Made by a program: the position numbers and the translations under genes. A stretch of DNA of 64,000 nt, taken from NCBI GenBank assembly GCA_030544235.1, contig CM060473.1:26713198-26777197 (forward strand), read 5' to 3'. Each line of letters begins with the position of its first letter. Within the stretch, counting starts at the first letter, position 1. This stretch comes from Lepturacanthus savala. Lineage: Eukaryota > Chordata > Actinopteri > Scombriformes > Trichiuridae. Below the pieces are notes generated by a model that was not told the DNA's origin, made no database searches, and saw only the letters and a program-made list of their open reading frames with translations. Positions 37,801-46,990 of this stretch are shown piece after piece.

Positions 37801-38816
37801 TTTTACCTCATATTTTTGACTTTTTAGATCACATTTGGACATATTACCTCATATTTCTGACTTTTACCTCACGTTTCTTACTTTTTAACGCATATTTTTG
37901 ATTTTATAGTTGAGATTTTTACTTTTTACCTCATATTTTTGACTTTTTAGATCACATTTGGACATTTTACCTCATATTTCTGACTTTTACCTCACGTTTC
38001 TTACTTTTTAACGCATATTTTTGATTTTATAATTGAGATTTTGACATTTTATCTCATGTTTTTTGATATTGTACCTCATATTTCTGACTTTTATCTCATG
38101 TTTTTTTACTTTTTATCAGTTTTTTTTTAACAGAACATGAAGAATACAGTATATTGTGTAAGATGTTTAAATATCTAAATAGTCTCTACTACTGATATTC
38201 TATTAAACTATTTTCTTATTGTATTGATGATGTGGATATTGATGATATACACAGATAAATAGATATACTACAGATAAAACACTTTATTTAATGCTGGAGC
38301 TGAGGGTTAATACTCATTTCTATAATTATTTTATAATTAATCACCCAATACTGTAAATACAACTGAAATCACATTATATAATTATATATATATGTTTTAA
38401 TTTTACAGTAAAGACAACACTATGAATAAAAGTGCAGTGCTTCTACTGTAAATTGATAATTAAAGTCACTTTCTGGATATTTTTGCCAGTTTTTTACCAT
38501 AAATCAGTCTTTTTCATGCCTCATGGTCCCTTATCTGATAAGATTTTTGCTTTTAGACATTAAAAACTGTTGAATTATTCCCCTTTTTGCCTGCGGTCTC
38601 ACTTTAAAAACCCTGAACTCACGTCTCCTGCACCTTCCCTTCGTCCTGCAGGTACGGCTGCCAGAGTCCGGCTGCTCCGTCACTCGTGGTCAGAGGAGAG
38701 AACCGGTCGGCGTAGACCTCGATGCTCAGAGGGCTGACGATGGAGTGAAAGGCTTCATAAATACTCTGAGCCGTGGACAGGCCGATGACGCCGGCCCCGA
38801 TCACTGCCACCCGCAT
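29138..38816 (-). CDS. dao: DAO, D-amino-acid oxidase (complete coding region, 10 coding exons)
   Basis: Ten exons join in phase to 345 codons plus stop (mammalian DAO ~347). The enzyme is a peroxisomal FAD flavoprotein that oxidises neutral D-amino acids to 2-oxo acids, ammonia and H2O2. Visible: N-terminal FAD dinucleotide fold MRVAVIGAGVIGLSTA; YADRFSPLTTSDGAAGLWQP; VINC-type INCSG after GADV; GRGQIIKV; active-site Tyr224 and Tyr228 in VYNSPYIIPG; substrate-carboxylate Arg283 in GLRPAR; GHGGFGLT around Gly313; C-terminal SHL, a type 1 peroxisomal targeting signal. Residue numbers coincide exactly with the human catalytic positions. DAO rather than DDO because the sequence follows DAO throughout and the neighbours are those of DAO. 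Convergent with SVOP; a Tc1 relic sits in one intron. Confidence 0.97.
29346..29444 (-). CDS. dao: DAO coding exon 9
   Basis: Encodes HARIVEDWAGLRPARSTVRL and ERETIPTGNTPIE, with Arg283. 33 codons, phase 0. Short introns on the 3' side. Confidence 0.96.
29703..29802 (+). repeat. (GT)n microsatellite in DAO intron
   Basis: About 50 GT dinucleotides with one GC interruption near 29781. Confidence 0.97.
29917..30368. repeat. AAATTAAATACAATT minisatellite abutting a DAO splice donor
   Basis: Tandem 'aattaaatac' and 'aattaaatt' units fill the intron up to about 12 bp from the donor of the exon at 30380-30497. Confidence 0.9.
30380..30497 (-). CDS. dao: DAO coding exon 8
   Basis: Encodes (G)SLLVTVGGCFQVGNWSEQ, ANSMDHKTIWERACQLEPSL and K. 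Donor GTGAGA, acceptor TGTGTGCAG. Confidence 0.95.
30612..30768. mobile_element. Short nonautonomous DNA element (CACTGCA...TGCAGTG), 157 bp
   Basis: Begins 'cactgcaaaataaatga' and ends 'tattttctgcagtg', an inverted pair. The interior 'ttagtccaatactgagta...caagataattctgctcat' recurs in fragments throughout the window. I cannot see a clear target-site duplication. Confidence 0.65.
30880..30962 (-). CDS. dao: DAO coding exon 7
   Basis: Encodes VFAPWLKHWILTHNHDIGVY and NSPYIIP plus two bases of Gly. Contains both active-site tyrosines (224 and 228). Confidence 0.96.
31033..31137 (-). CDS. dao: DAO coding exon 6
   Basis: Encodes LAETGADVIINCSGMRSGEL and QPDPELKPGRGQIIK. 35 codons, phase 0. Confidence 0.96.
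31422..31476 (-). CDS. dao: DAO coding exon 5
   Basis: Encodes (W)LQKRGVKFHHKKVESFKE. 55 nt; donor GTTGGT, acceptor TCACCAG. Confidence 0.93.
32061..33258 (-). mobile_element. Tc1-like DNA transposon, 1198 bp, flanked by TA
   Basis: Left end 'cactcagcactttattaggt' followed by 'acacc' and right end 'ggtgtacctaataaagtgg' followed by 'ccggtg' are inverted over ~25 bp with few mismatches. TA flanks both sides (32059-32060 and 33259-33260), the target duplication of the Tc1/mariner group. It lies in a DAO intron, with its transposase in the same strand sense as DAO. Confidence 0.93.
32064..33120 (-). pseudogene. Tc1-type transposase, frame-broken
   Basis: Three frames carry successive parts: GKKGDLSDFERGMVVGARRA and LLGFSRTTISRVYREW (paired-type DNA-binding domain, to about 32960); VNARGQRRMARLV, NWTIEDWKNVAWSDESGF and GGGGVMVWG (start of the DDE domain with the first Asp, about 32940-32410); and WDVVERE-type C-terminus seen as VVEREILIV (to 32064). 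At least two frameshifts separate them, one in the first ~200 codons and one where the second catalytic Asp block should be. Not expected to be active. Confidence 0.9.
33507..33572 (-). CDS. dao: DAO coding exon 4
   Basis: Encodes (K)HGWFNTSIMVEGKTYLPW and LMD plus two bases of Trp. 66 nt; donor GTGAGT, acceptor TTTATCAG. Confidence 0.95.
33573..35086. repeat. DAO intron with several TA tracts
   Basis: Pure TA runs at about 34214-34268, 34361-34382, 34594-34650 and 34786-34834, linked by a repeated unit ('gtatgttggagctgag', 'cactcggtctatttagtata', 'gcatctggaaaagcac' or its inverse). 33573-33900 is unique and without features. Confidence 0.8.
35087..35163 (-). CDS. dao: DAO coding exon 3
   Basis: Encodes DPSFKDIVLGFRELTDREMQ and MFPGY plus two bases of Lys. 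Donor GTAGGT. Confidence 0.95.
35320..35434 (-). CDS. dao: DAO coding exon 2
   Basis: Encodes (T)KWNKETFDYMLNCLRSPE, AIKMGIFLQSGYNLCSDPEP. 115 nt; donor GTGAGT, acceptor CATCTTCAG. Confidence 0.96.
35540..37230. repeat. Tandem satellite in DAO intron, unit ~60-70 bp
   Basis: Repeats of 'ctgtaaatacaactgaaatc', 'acagtattaaattgatttta' and 'ttgtacaattaatcatccaa', with two or three interleaved variants and ~400-bp higher-order copies. Confidence 0.9.
37231..38160. repeat. Second tandem satellite in DAO intron
   Basis: Units 'ttttacctcatatttctgac', 'tttttgattttatagttgag' and 'attttgacattttatctcat' repeated about eight times, with a longer ~300-bp period. 'acagaacatgaagaatatagtatattgtgtaagatg' recurs near 37665 and 38130. 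Confidence 0.88.
38161..38622. other. DAO intron next to coding exon 1
   Basis: AT-rich, mostly unique sequence; nothing further recognised. Confidence 0.5.
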
Positions 38817-38818
38817 GA
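38623..38818 (-). CDS. dao: DAO coding exon 1 (start codon at 38814-38816)
   Basis: After the acceptor TGTATTCCAG the exon begins TC-ATG and encodes MRVAVIGAGVIGLSTAQSIY, EAFHSIVSPLSIEVYADRFS, PLTTSDGAAGLWQPYLQDEG and KVQE. The FAD-binding GxGxxG is at residues 7-12. The start is placed here because the acceptor lies two bases before it, so a noncoding exon precedes it. Confidence 0.96.
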
Positions 38819-38889
38819 CTGGAATACAACCACAAACCACTTATATCTGACATTTATTCACCTAGAAATACATCCTGGATGGAATCAGA

Positions 38890-41430
38890 CATGATAAATA
38901 CATCTGTTCAATGTACTTTACATTACACAAGGTTCTATGATACAATATATTACATAACATATTGTATCATTATTAGTACACTAGATCTAATCTATTATAT
39001 TTAATATAAAAACAACTTCAAAATGATCAATTATCTTGTCTATAAGATAATATAATATTTAAAATAATACATCATTATTATAACACTAGAGTCTATTATT
39101 ATTAAAATCAAAATGAATATTACTATACTAGTATAAAAACAACTTGGAAATGATTATTATCAATAATTGTTTTATATAACCTATTATTATACAATATATT
39201 ACATAAAATATTGTATAATTATTAGTACACTAGATCTATTTAATATAAAAACATCAAAATGAATATTATAATTTAGTATAAAAACTATTTCAAAATGATT
39301 ATTGTCAATTATCTTGTCCATAACCTAATATAATATTTAAAATAATACATAACACTAGAGCTATTTAGTATAAAAGTGAAAAATTAAAATCAAAATTAAT
39401 ATTGCTATACTAGTATAAAACAACTGAAATGATTATTATCAATTATTGTTTCTATAACATATTATTATACAATATATTACTTAAATAATTCATAATTATT
39501 ATTACACTAGATCTATTTAATATAAAAAACATCAAAATTAATATTACTTAGTCTCTTTTTGTTTCTATAACATATTATTATACACAATAATTATGCATTA
39601 TGTTATTTATGCACTACAACTAGTTATTATAAAATAATGCATAATTATTATTACATTAGATCTATTTAGTATAAAAACAAATATATAAAAAATATCAAAG
39701 TGAATATTATTTAGTCTCTTTTTGTTTCTATAACATATATATATGTACACAATTATGCATTATATTATTTATGGATTATAACTAATTTAAAATAATGCAT
39801 TATTATTATTATTACACTAGATCTATTTAGTATAAAAACAAATAAAAAAGTTAAAAATGAATATTACCCAGTCTTTTATTGTTTCTATAGCCTATTATTA
39901 TACATTACATAAAATATTGTATAATTATTAGTAGGCTAGATCTATTCATCTATCTAATCTATTATATTTAGTATAAAAACAACCTTAAAATGAAATGAAA
40001 ACCCATTATAAAATATATGACTTAAAATAATGTGTAATTATTACACTAGATCTATTTAATATCAAAATAAATAAGAACTAAAATTCTAAAATTAACATTA
40101 CTTAGTCTCTTTTTGTTTCTATAACATATTATTATACAATATATATATACACAATAATTATGCATTATATTATTTATGGATTATAACTAATTATGCATTA
40201 TTTTAAAATAATGCATTATTATTATTACTCTAGATCTATTTAGTATAAAACATTGTATTGTTTTATTTTCTTCTTCTTATTATTATTATTATTTCTATAC
40301 AATATATAACATGAAATATTGTATAATTATTAGTACACTAGATCTTCAACTTTAAAACCTATTATACAATATATGACTTAAAATAATGTGTAATTATTAC
40401 ACTAGATCTATTTAATATAAAAACAAATATATAGAAAAATGAGTCTCTCTTGTTTCTATAACATTATTAACAATGCATTTCTTAAAATAATGTATAATTA
40501 TTATTATACTAGATCTATTTAATATAAAAACAAATATATAATATAATATAATATATAATATAACACAATATACAAAAATTATAAAATGAATATTAGAGTC
40601 TCTTATTGTTTTTATAACATTAACAATGCATTTCTTAAAATAATGTAAATTATTATTACACTAGATCTATTATTATTAGTATGAAAACAAATATAAAAAA
40701 ACATCAAAAATGAATATTACTTACTCTTATTATACAATATAATTCTTTAAAATATTGCATAATTATCATTACACTAGATTTATTTAGTATTAAAACAAAT
40801 ATAAAAAAAAATCTTGATAAAAATTTGAGATTTGAAATTATTATTCAGTCTCTTATTGTTTTTATACTACTTAAAATAACGTGGAATTATTATTATACTA
40901 TATATATTTAGTATATATATTAGTATTTCAACAAAATGAATGTTACCTAGTCTTTTATTGTTTCTATAACTTATTTTTATACAATATAAAGCTTAAAGTA
41001 TAATTTTTCTTATACTAGATTTATTTAGTATAAAAACATAATAACAATATATAATTTTTAAATGAATAGTACTTATTATACATATTATACAATATATTAC
41101 TATTTAATTATTTTTAAAATAGATCTATTTAGTATGAAAACATAAAAAAACTTTAAAATCAATATTACTCGGTTTTTATTGTTTCTATAGCCTATTATTA
41201 TACAACATAATACTTAATGTAGACTTAATAATATTACTATAGATCTATTTAGTATTAAATAAATATTTTTAAAAAATCCTTTTACTGTTTTTATAACCTA
41301 TTACACAATATTTCACTTAAAATCATGTATAATTGTCATACTAGAGCGATTTATTATTAAAAATATATTTTAAAAAACGTCAAAATGTCTAATTAATATT
41401 ATTACACTAGATTTATTTAGTAAACTTGAG
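38890..41430. repeat. ~2.5-kb AT-rich tandem satellite in DAO 5' intron, unit ~120-150 bp
   Basis: About twenty diverged copies of 'acactagatctatttagtat', 'aaaatgaatattacttagtc', 'tctttttgtttctataacat' and 'attatacaatatattactta'. Confidence 0.9.
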
Positions 41431-41710
41431 TATATTAAAATGAATATAATAATATTATAATGAATATATCAGTGTACTGGATCATTATGTTTGATATGCT
41501 TCAATAAAACTGAATTAAACTTTTTTTTAGTAGTGTATAACTTCATATTATGTAACGCAGTGACCGCAAAGTAAGCGTCAAGTTTCACCTGCAAAACTTC
41601 AGATTTGCGCAAACGTTGCACTGCAAAAGTCCAGAAAACCACTTCAACAATAACTACAGGTGAGAAGTTGTAAAAGTGAATCTGCACTAGTTTATAAAAC
41701 GTGTCTTTAC

Positions 41711-41760
41711 CTGCAGAGAATCAGACGTCCACCTCAAACTGGACGAGTCACAACTACACA
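41711..41760 (-). other. dao: Candidate noncoding first exon of DAO (5' edge unknown)
   Basis: 'ctctgcag|gtaaag' on the minus strand is a good donor in an otherwise unique, less AT-rich block. The DAO start-codon exon begins at an acceptor two bases before ATG, so an upstream noncoding exon must exist; this is the best place for it. Inference. Confidence 0.4.
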
Positions 41761-41770
41761 CTGACTGCTG

Positions 41771-41794
41771 GTCACGTGACTGAGGGGGCGGAGC
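41771..41794. promoter_or_regulatory. Palindromic E-box and GC box upstream of DAO
   Basis: GTCACGTGAC (41771-41780) is a perfect 10-bp palindrome of the CLEAR/USF type bound by MiT/TFE and USF factors; 'gggggcggagc' follows at 41784. Close to the candidate DAO first exon. Confidence 0.55.
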
Positions 41795-42114
41795 CTCGAC
41801 CCGCTGCCTTAGTATTAATAGTAAGGAATTTATTTATTACTTCCTTGTTCCTTATTAATAACTTTACCATAATAAACAAAGTTGTCAAGTAACTAATATA
41901 GTATAAATATAGTATAAATACTATAATTACTACTGGAGTAACTTTACTTCTTTTTACATTTTAAAATGATTTTAATAATCAGTAGCTATCTATACTTCTA
42001 CCTGGGTAATTAATGTAAATACTTTTGACAAATCAACAAAACAATAATAATTATGACCATAAAGGTCCAGTCTGAAGCTTTATTTAATTATACTCACCCA
42101 GTTTACATGACATG

Positions 42115-42117
<3 letters not shown>

Positions 42118-42179
<62 letters not shown>
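42118..42179. repeat. (TA)n microsatellite
   Basis: About 31 TA dinucleotides between the DAO and SSH1 promoters. Confidence 0.97.
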
Positions 42180-42180
<1 letters not shown>

Positions 42181-42329
42181 GCACACTTTTCCTCTGCATG
42201 TTTTACCACATGTGCAAAAGTGCAAAACATGAGATAACTTGATGAATAAAAAGTCAAAATTATGTCATAAACACAAAAAATCAAATCAATTCACAATTAT
42301 TATATTATTATAATTATGATAATTAATGA

Positions 42330-42570
42330 ATGGATTTGATTTTCAGAATAAAATGTCCAAATTCTCTGGTTCCAGCTTCTCTTCTCTGATTATTTCCTGG
42401 TTTCTTTAGTCTCTATAATAATAAACTGATGATTTTCAGGTTATGACAGTTGATCTATGGGAAAGTGACATTTTACACCTTTTATGAACCAAACAACTAA
42501 TCAATTATTCATTTCAATAATCAATAGACTAATCGACTATCGAAATAGTCTTTAGTTGAAGCTCTAACTC
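42330..42570 (-). repeat. Abundant dispersed element copy
   Basis: Carries 'ttctctggttccagcttctc', 'aaactgatgat', 'acattttacacc' and 'aatcaatagactaatcgac' in family order. Confidence 0.8.
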
Positions 42571-42989
42571 AATGTGTTGAAATTCATGATGGATTTTGAC
42601 AAAATATACAGTAATTTCTTAAGGAACTGGAATAATGCTAATAGTCATCAGTTGCATCCCTAATACTGTCTAAATATAACACCAAAAGGACAATTTTGCA
42701 TAGCAAATACTTTTACTTTTAATACTTTAATTACATCCTGCAGCCAATATTTTATACTTTTACTTAGATAACATTTTTAATGTTATAATGTTATATAATC
42801 TGCTACTTTTATTTCAGCAAAAATATCAAAACCACTGTTTATTACCACATAATAAGCAAAAGGAAAGTTCCAGCGGGGATGGACGGGGCCTTGGAGGCAC
42901 CACCTCCTGCTCAGACAGCCCCTGCCTGCAGGATTCCACCGCTTCTCTCCCTCCATCCATCCGTCCATCCATCACTTGAATGTGTGGTT

Positions 42990-43013
42990 AGCAGCAGCAG
43001 CAGCAGCAGCAGC
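42990..43013 (+). repeat. (AGC)8 trinucleotide repeat, 12 bp before the SSH1 ATG
   Basis: Eight uninterrupted AGC triplets in the presumed 5' UTR. Confidence 0.9.
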
Positions 43014-43024
43014 CTCCAGCCATC

Positions 43025-43105
43025 ATGGCGTTGGTCACTCTGCAGCGGTCCCCGACCCCGAGCGCCGCGTCCACCGCCAGCACAACGACCACCACGGCCG
43101 GGGAG
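43025..43105 (+). CDS. ssh1: SSH1 coding exon 1
   Basis: Encodes MALVTLQRSPTPSAASTAST and TTTTAGE. 27 codons; donor GTCAGT. Confidence 0.95.
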
Positions 43106-46100
43106 GTCAGTCGGGTCCCGGGTGGTGTTATAGCGGACAGAGATTCCGGAGAATAAGGCCCGCTGATTGAAGCTAAATTAGCAAAAAAAAAACCGCTAGT
43201 TAAACGTGCTGTGCTAGGCTCGTTAGCTAGCTAGCTAGCCGGTGTTTCGGTTCAACTCGCGACCGTGTTAACTGGTGATTCTCAGCTGAATGTACCACGT
43301 AGGTGTCAGACTAAAAACGTCTTAAATTATCCTAAATTGAACGTTTACCGTGGCCATCTTTGTATTTAATGGTTAATCATACGAATAAAAAGCTATTTCG
43401 AAGCATTCATGTCCCTTATCTTATTTTTTCTGAATTCGAGCAACCACGACACAATCGGCCGGAAGTCACCGGTTAACACGGTCGCTAGTTAAGCCGTAAC
43501 ACCTGCTAGCTAGCAGCGTATTTATTACTCATTAAAGCAGATATTTCTGACCAACGCGTATGCAAGTAGAGCTGTTAAATAGAAATTAAATAATTAAAAC
43601 ATACTCGCAACTGTTAATGTGGTTGTTAATAAAGAACTAGCTCTAGTTTGGCAAGTGTCTTATGAATGATATAAGCTGCAGCTAACGTAGGATCATATAT
43701 AAGACTCCCCGGGAGAGTCTCGACATTACCCGCACAATATGGCGAACAGGCGCCTTATATTTCGCCCCTACTTTTTCCTGTATTTACCAATAATCAATTT
43801 AAAGTGCTTCCCAGAAAGCGGTGGTTATTGTCGAAGCCACCGGCGTGTTTGATTTCGTTAATATTGCGCATTTTTGTGTATTTTGCGCGTGTTTTATCTC
43901 GCGGGTACGAAAATTCCTGCTTCGGCTGTTGATTTTCGAGTCTCAGTTGCTCCACAGCGCCACCAACTCTGGTTCACTGCGCTGCAGGTGGAACCCGGAA
44001 TTACACATCCGAAACAGGATTTTTGAAAAGAAGTTGATGTACACGCGGGGATGAAACACGTTTTTTATTGGAAAAAATGCAGCATTAAAGAAAACAAGCA
44101 CACCGAGGCATTGGATAATAATCATTCCTTTCTGGTAATAACTGGTTTTTATGATTATCACATGTGTGGAAAACGTAGGGGGAATTGTAAGGCGCCCGTT
44201 CTCCATATATTGTGGGATGGAACTGGGACTCCCCAGAGTCTCATGAGGCTACGGCTAATGTTAATGATTTGCCTCGCAGACATTGCAAATAACGTTATTT
44301 TCTTGAATATTTTTGCATGAAACAGCCAGATTATGATGCAGTTTAACCACTGATAAATTCACATTACATAGACCTCAGCAAACACATAAAATAAAATAAG
44401 ATTAGGACGTTTTATTGCGTTTGCTTGGTTTGGCTTGTTATAGCTTGTTATATTAATATCAGTGGACAACACAACAGGATATTTCCATGTCAGAGTGTTG
44501 TTCTATTGGTTTATAAGCAGGATGGGGAAGTGATATTATGGATTTATAAGCAATAAAATGTGTTACACAATACTCTTGTTCCTGATATCTCACTGTAAAG
44601 CGTTAGAAACTTGGATCTGTGTAGTTTCAGGAACCTACACCTCAATAATAAATAACATATATTGCTTTATATATTTACAATCATTCAAAGATAACTTCTT
44701 TTTGCCATTTTCAAGTCCAGTTATTTCCATTTCCTTCACTGCCAGATGGGGGCGCTACACACCAACTCTACTATAGCTGATGATGATGATCAACCATCAA
44801 TGTAATGAGCCACAGCTGCGTTTAATGAAAACAAACTCATCTTGTTTTATTGGACTCGGGTGTTTAAAACCATCCAGACCTCCTTATTGCAAATAAATAG
44901 CTTTTTTATTTATTTTTATGAATTAGTTTAGTTAGTTTGACAGGTTTTCTTGCCTGTATTTTCCTGCTGGAGCCGGCCGGTGTAATCCGGCAGCGTATAT
45001 AAAGTCTATGGGTTGGACGGATGAAGCTGCTGCAGCTATGATGTCATCTACTCATGAGGGGCGGGTGGGGTGCTGGACTACTACTGTAGGAACAGAAGGC
45101 AGAGAGAAGGGAGGTAAACAGGGATGTAATGAGCACATTTGGAAATATTTAAGTCTATTACTCCTAATTATGATGTGCTTATGTCTCCTTTTGCAGGATA
45201 TTCCTGCGTTTTCTGACGTAAATCAGCAGTATAGGAACATTTGAGTGTTCAAATATGCAACTATAAATATAATAGAGGAGCAACACATATTCACATATCA
45301 CATTCAGAGTATATGAAGCCTGTAAAATGGTACCTGAGCAGGTTGGATAATGTATTCCAGTTAGAATTGCATATTTGCTCCTAAATAAATTACTGCTCTT
45401 TTGTCAAAATCCATCAGGAATTTCAATACATTGAGTTAGAGCTGTCAATTAATCTTTTGATTATTGAAGCAATTGATCGATTGGTTCATAAAATAGTGTA
45501 AAATATCAATTATTGTTTCCCAAAGCTGAAGATTCCACCTAAAATGTCTTTTTCTGTCCACAACCCAAATATCATCAGTTTACTATTATAGAAGACTAAA
45601 GAAATCAAGTAGTAGTTAATTTATGTAGTTAATTATCATATATATATAGTATTCTATAGGGCTGTTTAATTTATAAGCAATGCAGATTAGTAGTAAAATC
45701 AGTGTATAATGTACCAAAAGGGGCTAATATCTCTACACCTGTAATATAAATATAATACTAAACTTAATATCAGTTAGTTATAGGGATACAACTAATGACT
45801 ACTTGTTGTTTGGTTCATAAAATGATGTAAAATCAGTGTTTCCAGAGCTGAAGATTCAACCTAAAATGTCTTTTTTTGTCCACAACCCAAAGATCATCAG
45901 TTTATTACTATAGAGACTAAAGAAACCAGGAAATAATTAGAGAAGAGAAGCTGGAACCAGAGAATTTGGACGTTTTCTACTTAAAAAATGACTCAAATCT
46001 ATTAATCGATTATCTAAATAGTTGTTGATTAATGTAATAGTTGCAACTAATCAATTAATAAACTAATCATTGCAGCTCTAGATGAGTTCATCAGGTATTT

Positions 46101-46943
46101 TTATCACTTAAAGCTGTTATTTCCTCTTTAAACAGACTAATCTGATACAGATACTGTCCAGTTTCTACTTTAACAAGAGGAAGTTTCTCACGTCAGTGAC
46201 CTTTCAAAATAAAAGACAATAGATTTTGAAGAACTGACTCTGTGACATCACAAACACAAATATCATCAGTTTATTATTATAGAGACTAAAGAAACCAGAA
46301 AATAATCAGAGAAGAGAAGCTGGAACCAGAGAATTTAGACATTTTCTACTTTAAAATGACTCAAATCGATTAATGTAATCGTTAGCATATAATTGATTTA
46401 TTGACTAATCGTTATCGCTCTACATTGAGTGTTAAATGGATGCATTATTATATATTTTTATTTTTAATGCAACAACTTTATCAGTGTACGACAAACAAAT
46501 AAAAATATAGAATTACCTCAACAATATCTCCATGAAAAGCTGTAAAATCTGTATTTCAGTGCAAACAACCCTGTAAAACTAGATCATGAATATGAATTTA
46601 ATCATGTTACTGAGCGTGGATGAGTTTTAATCAGCTGAACTTATCAAAATCTTCACACAGGCTTGTCTCCAGCCCCTAAATACGACATAATCATAATTTA
46701 CGAACCGTTTTTGCATGAATATACTTCCTTCTTAATCACAAAAATAGATGTATGGAGTGTCGGGTGTTAGAATTATGGTTTTCTTTTCTGGTTTTCTTCA
46801 CTTCTGAAGCACTGAAGTGGATAATGATTTAAAAAAAACTTTATTATTTCACGGCTATTTAGTTAAAGCCTCATATTTCATTACCGATGCTTAATTCTTG
46901 CTTATATTCAGTTTGTATAACACGGACCAGCCTGTAACTGCTG

Positions 46944-46990
<47 letters not shown>

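Larger units (their letters stand above)
42880..43300 (+). promoter_or_regulatory. GC/CpG-rich SSH1 promoter and first-exon region
   Basis: The window's clearest GC-rich island outside SVOP exon 1 surrounds the SSH1 start codon. No TATA box seen. ETS-type CCGGAAGT lies further in at about 43458. The transcription start cannot be placed. Confidence 0.5.
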
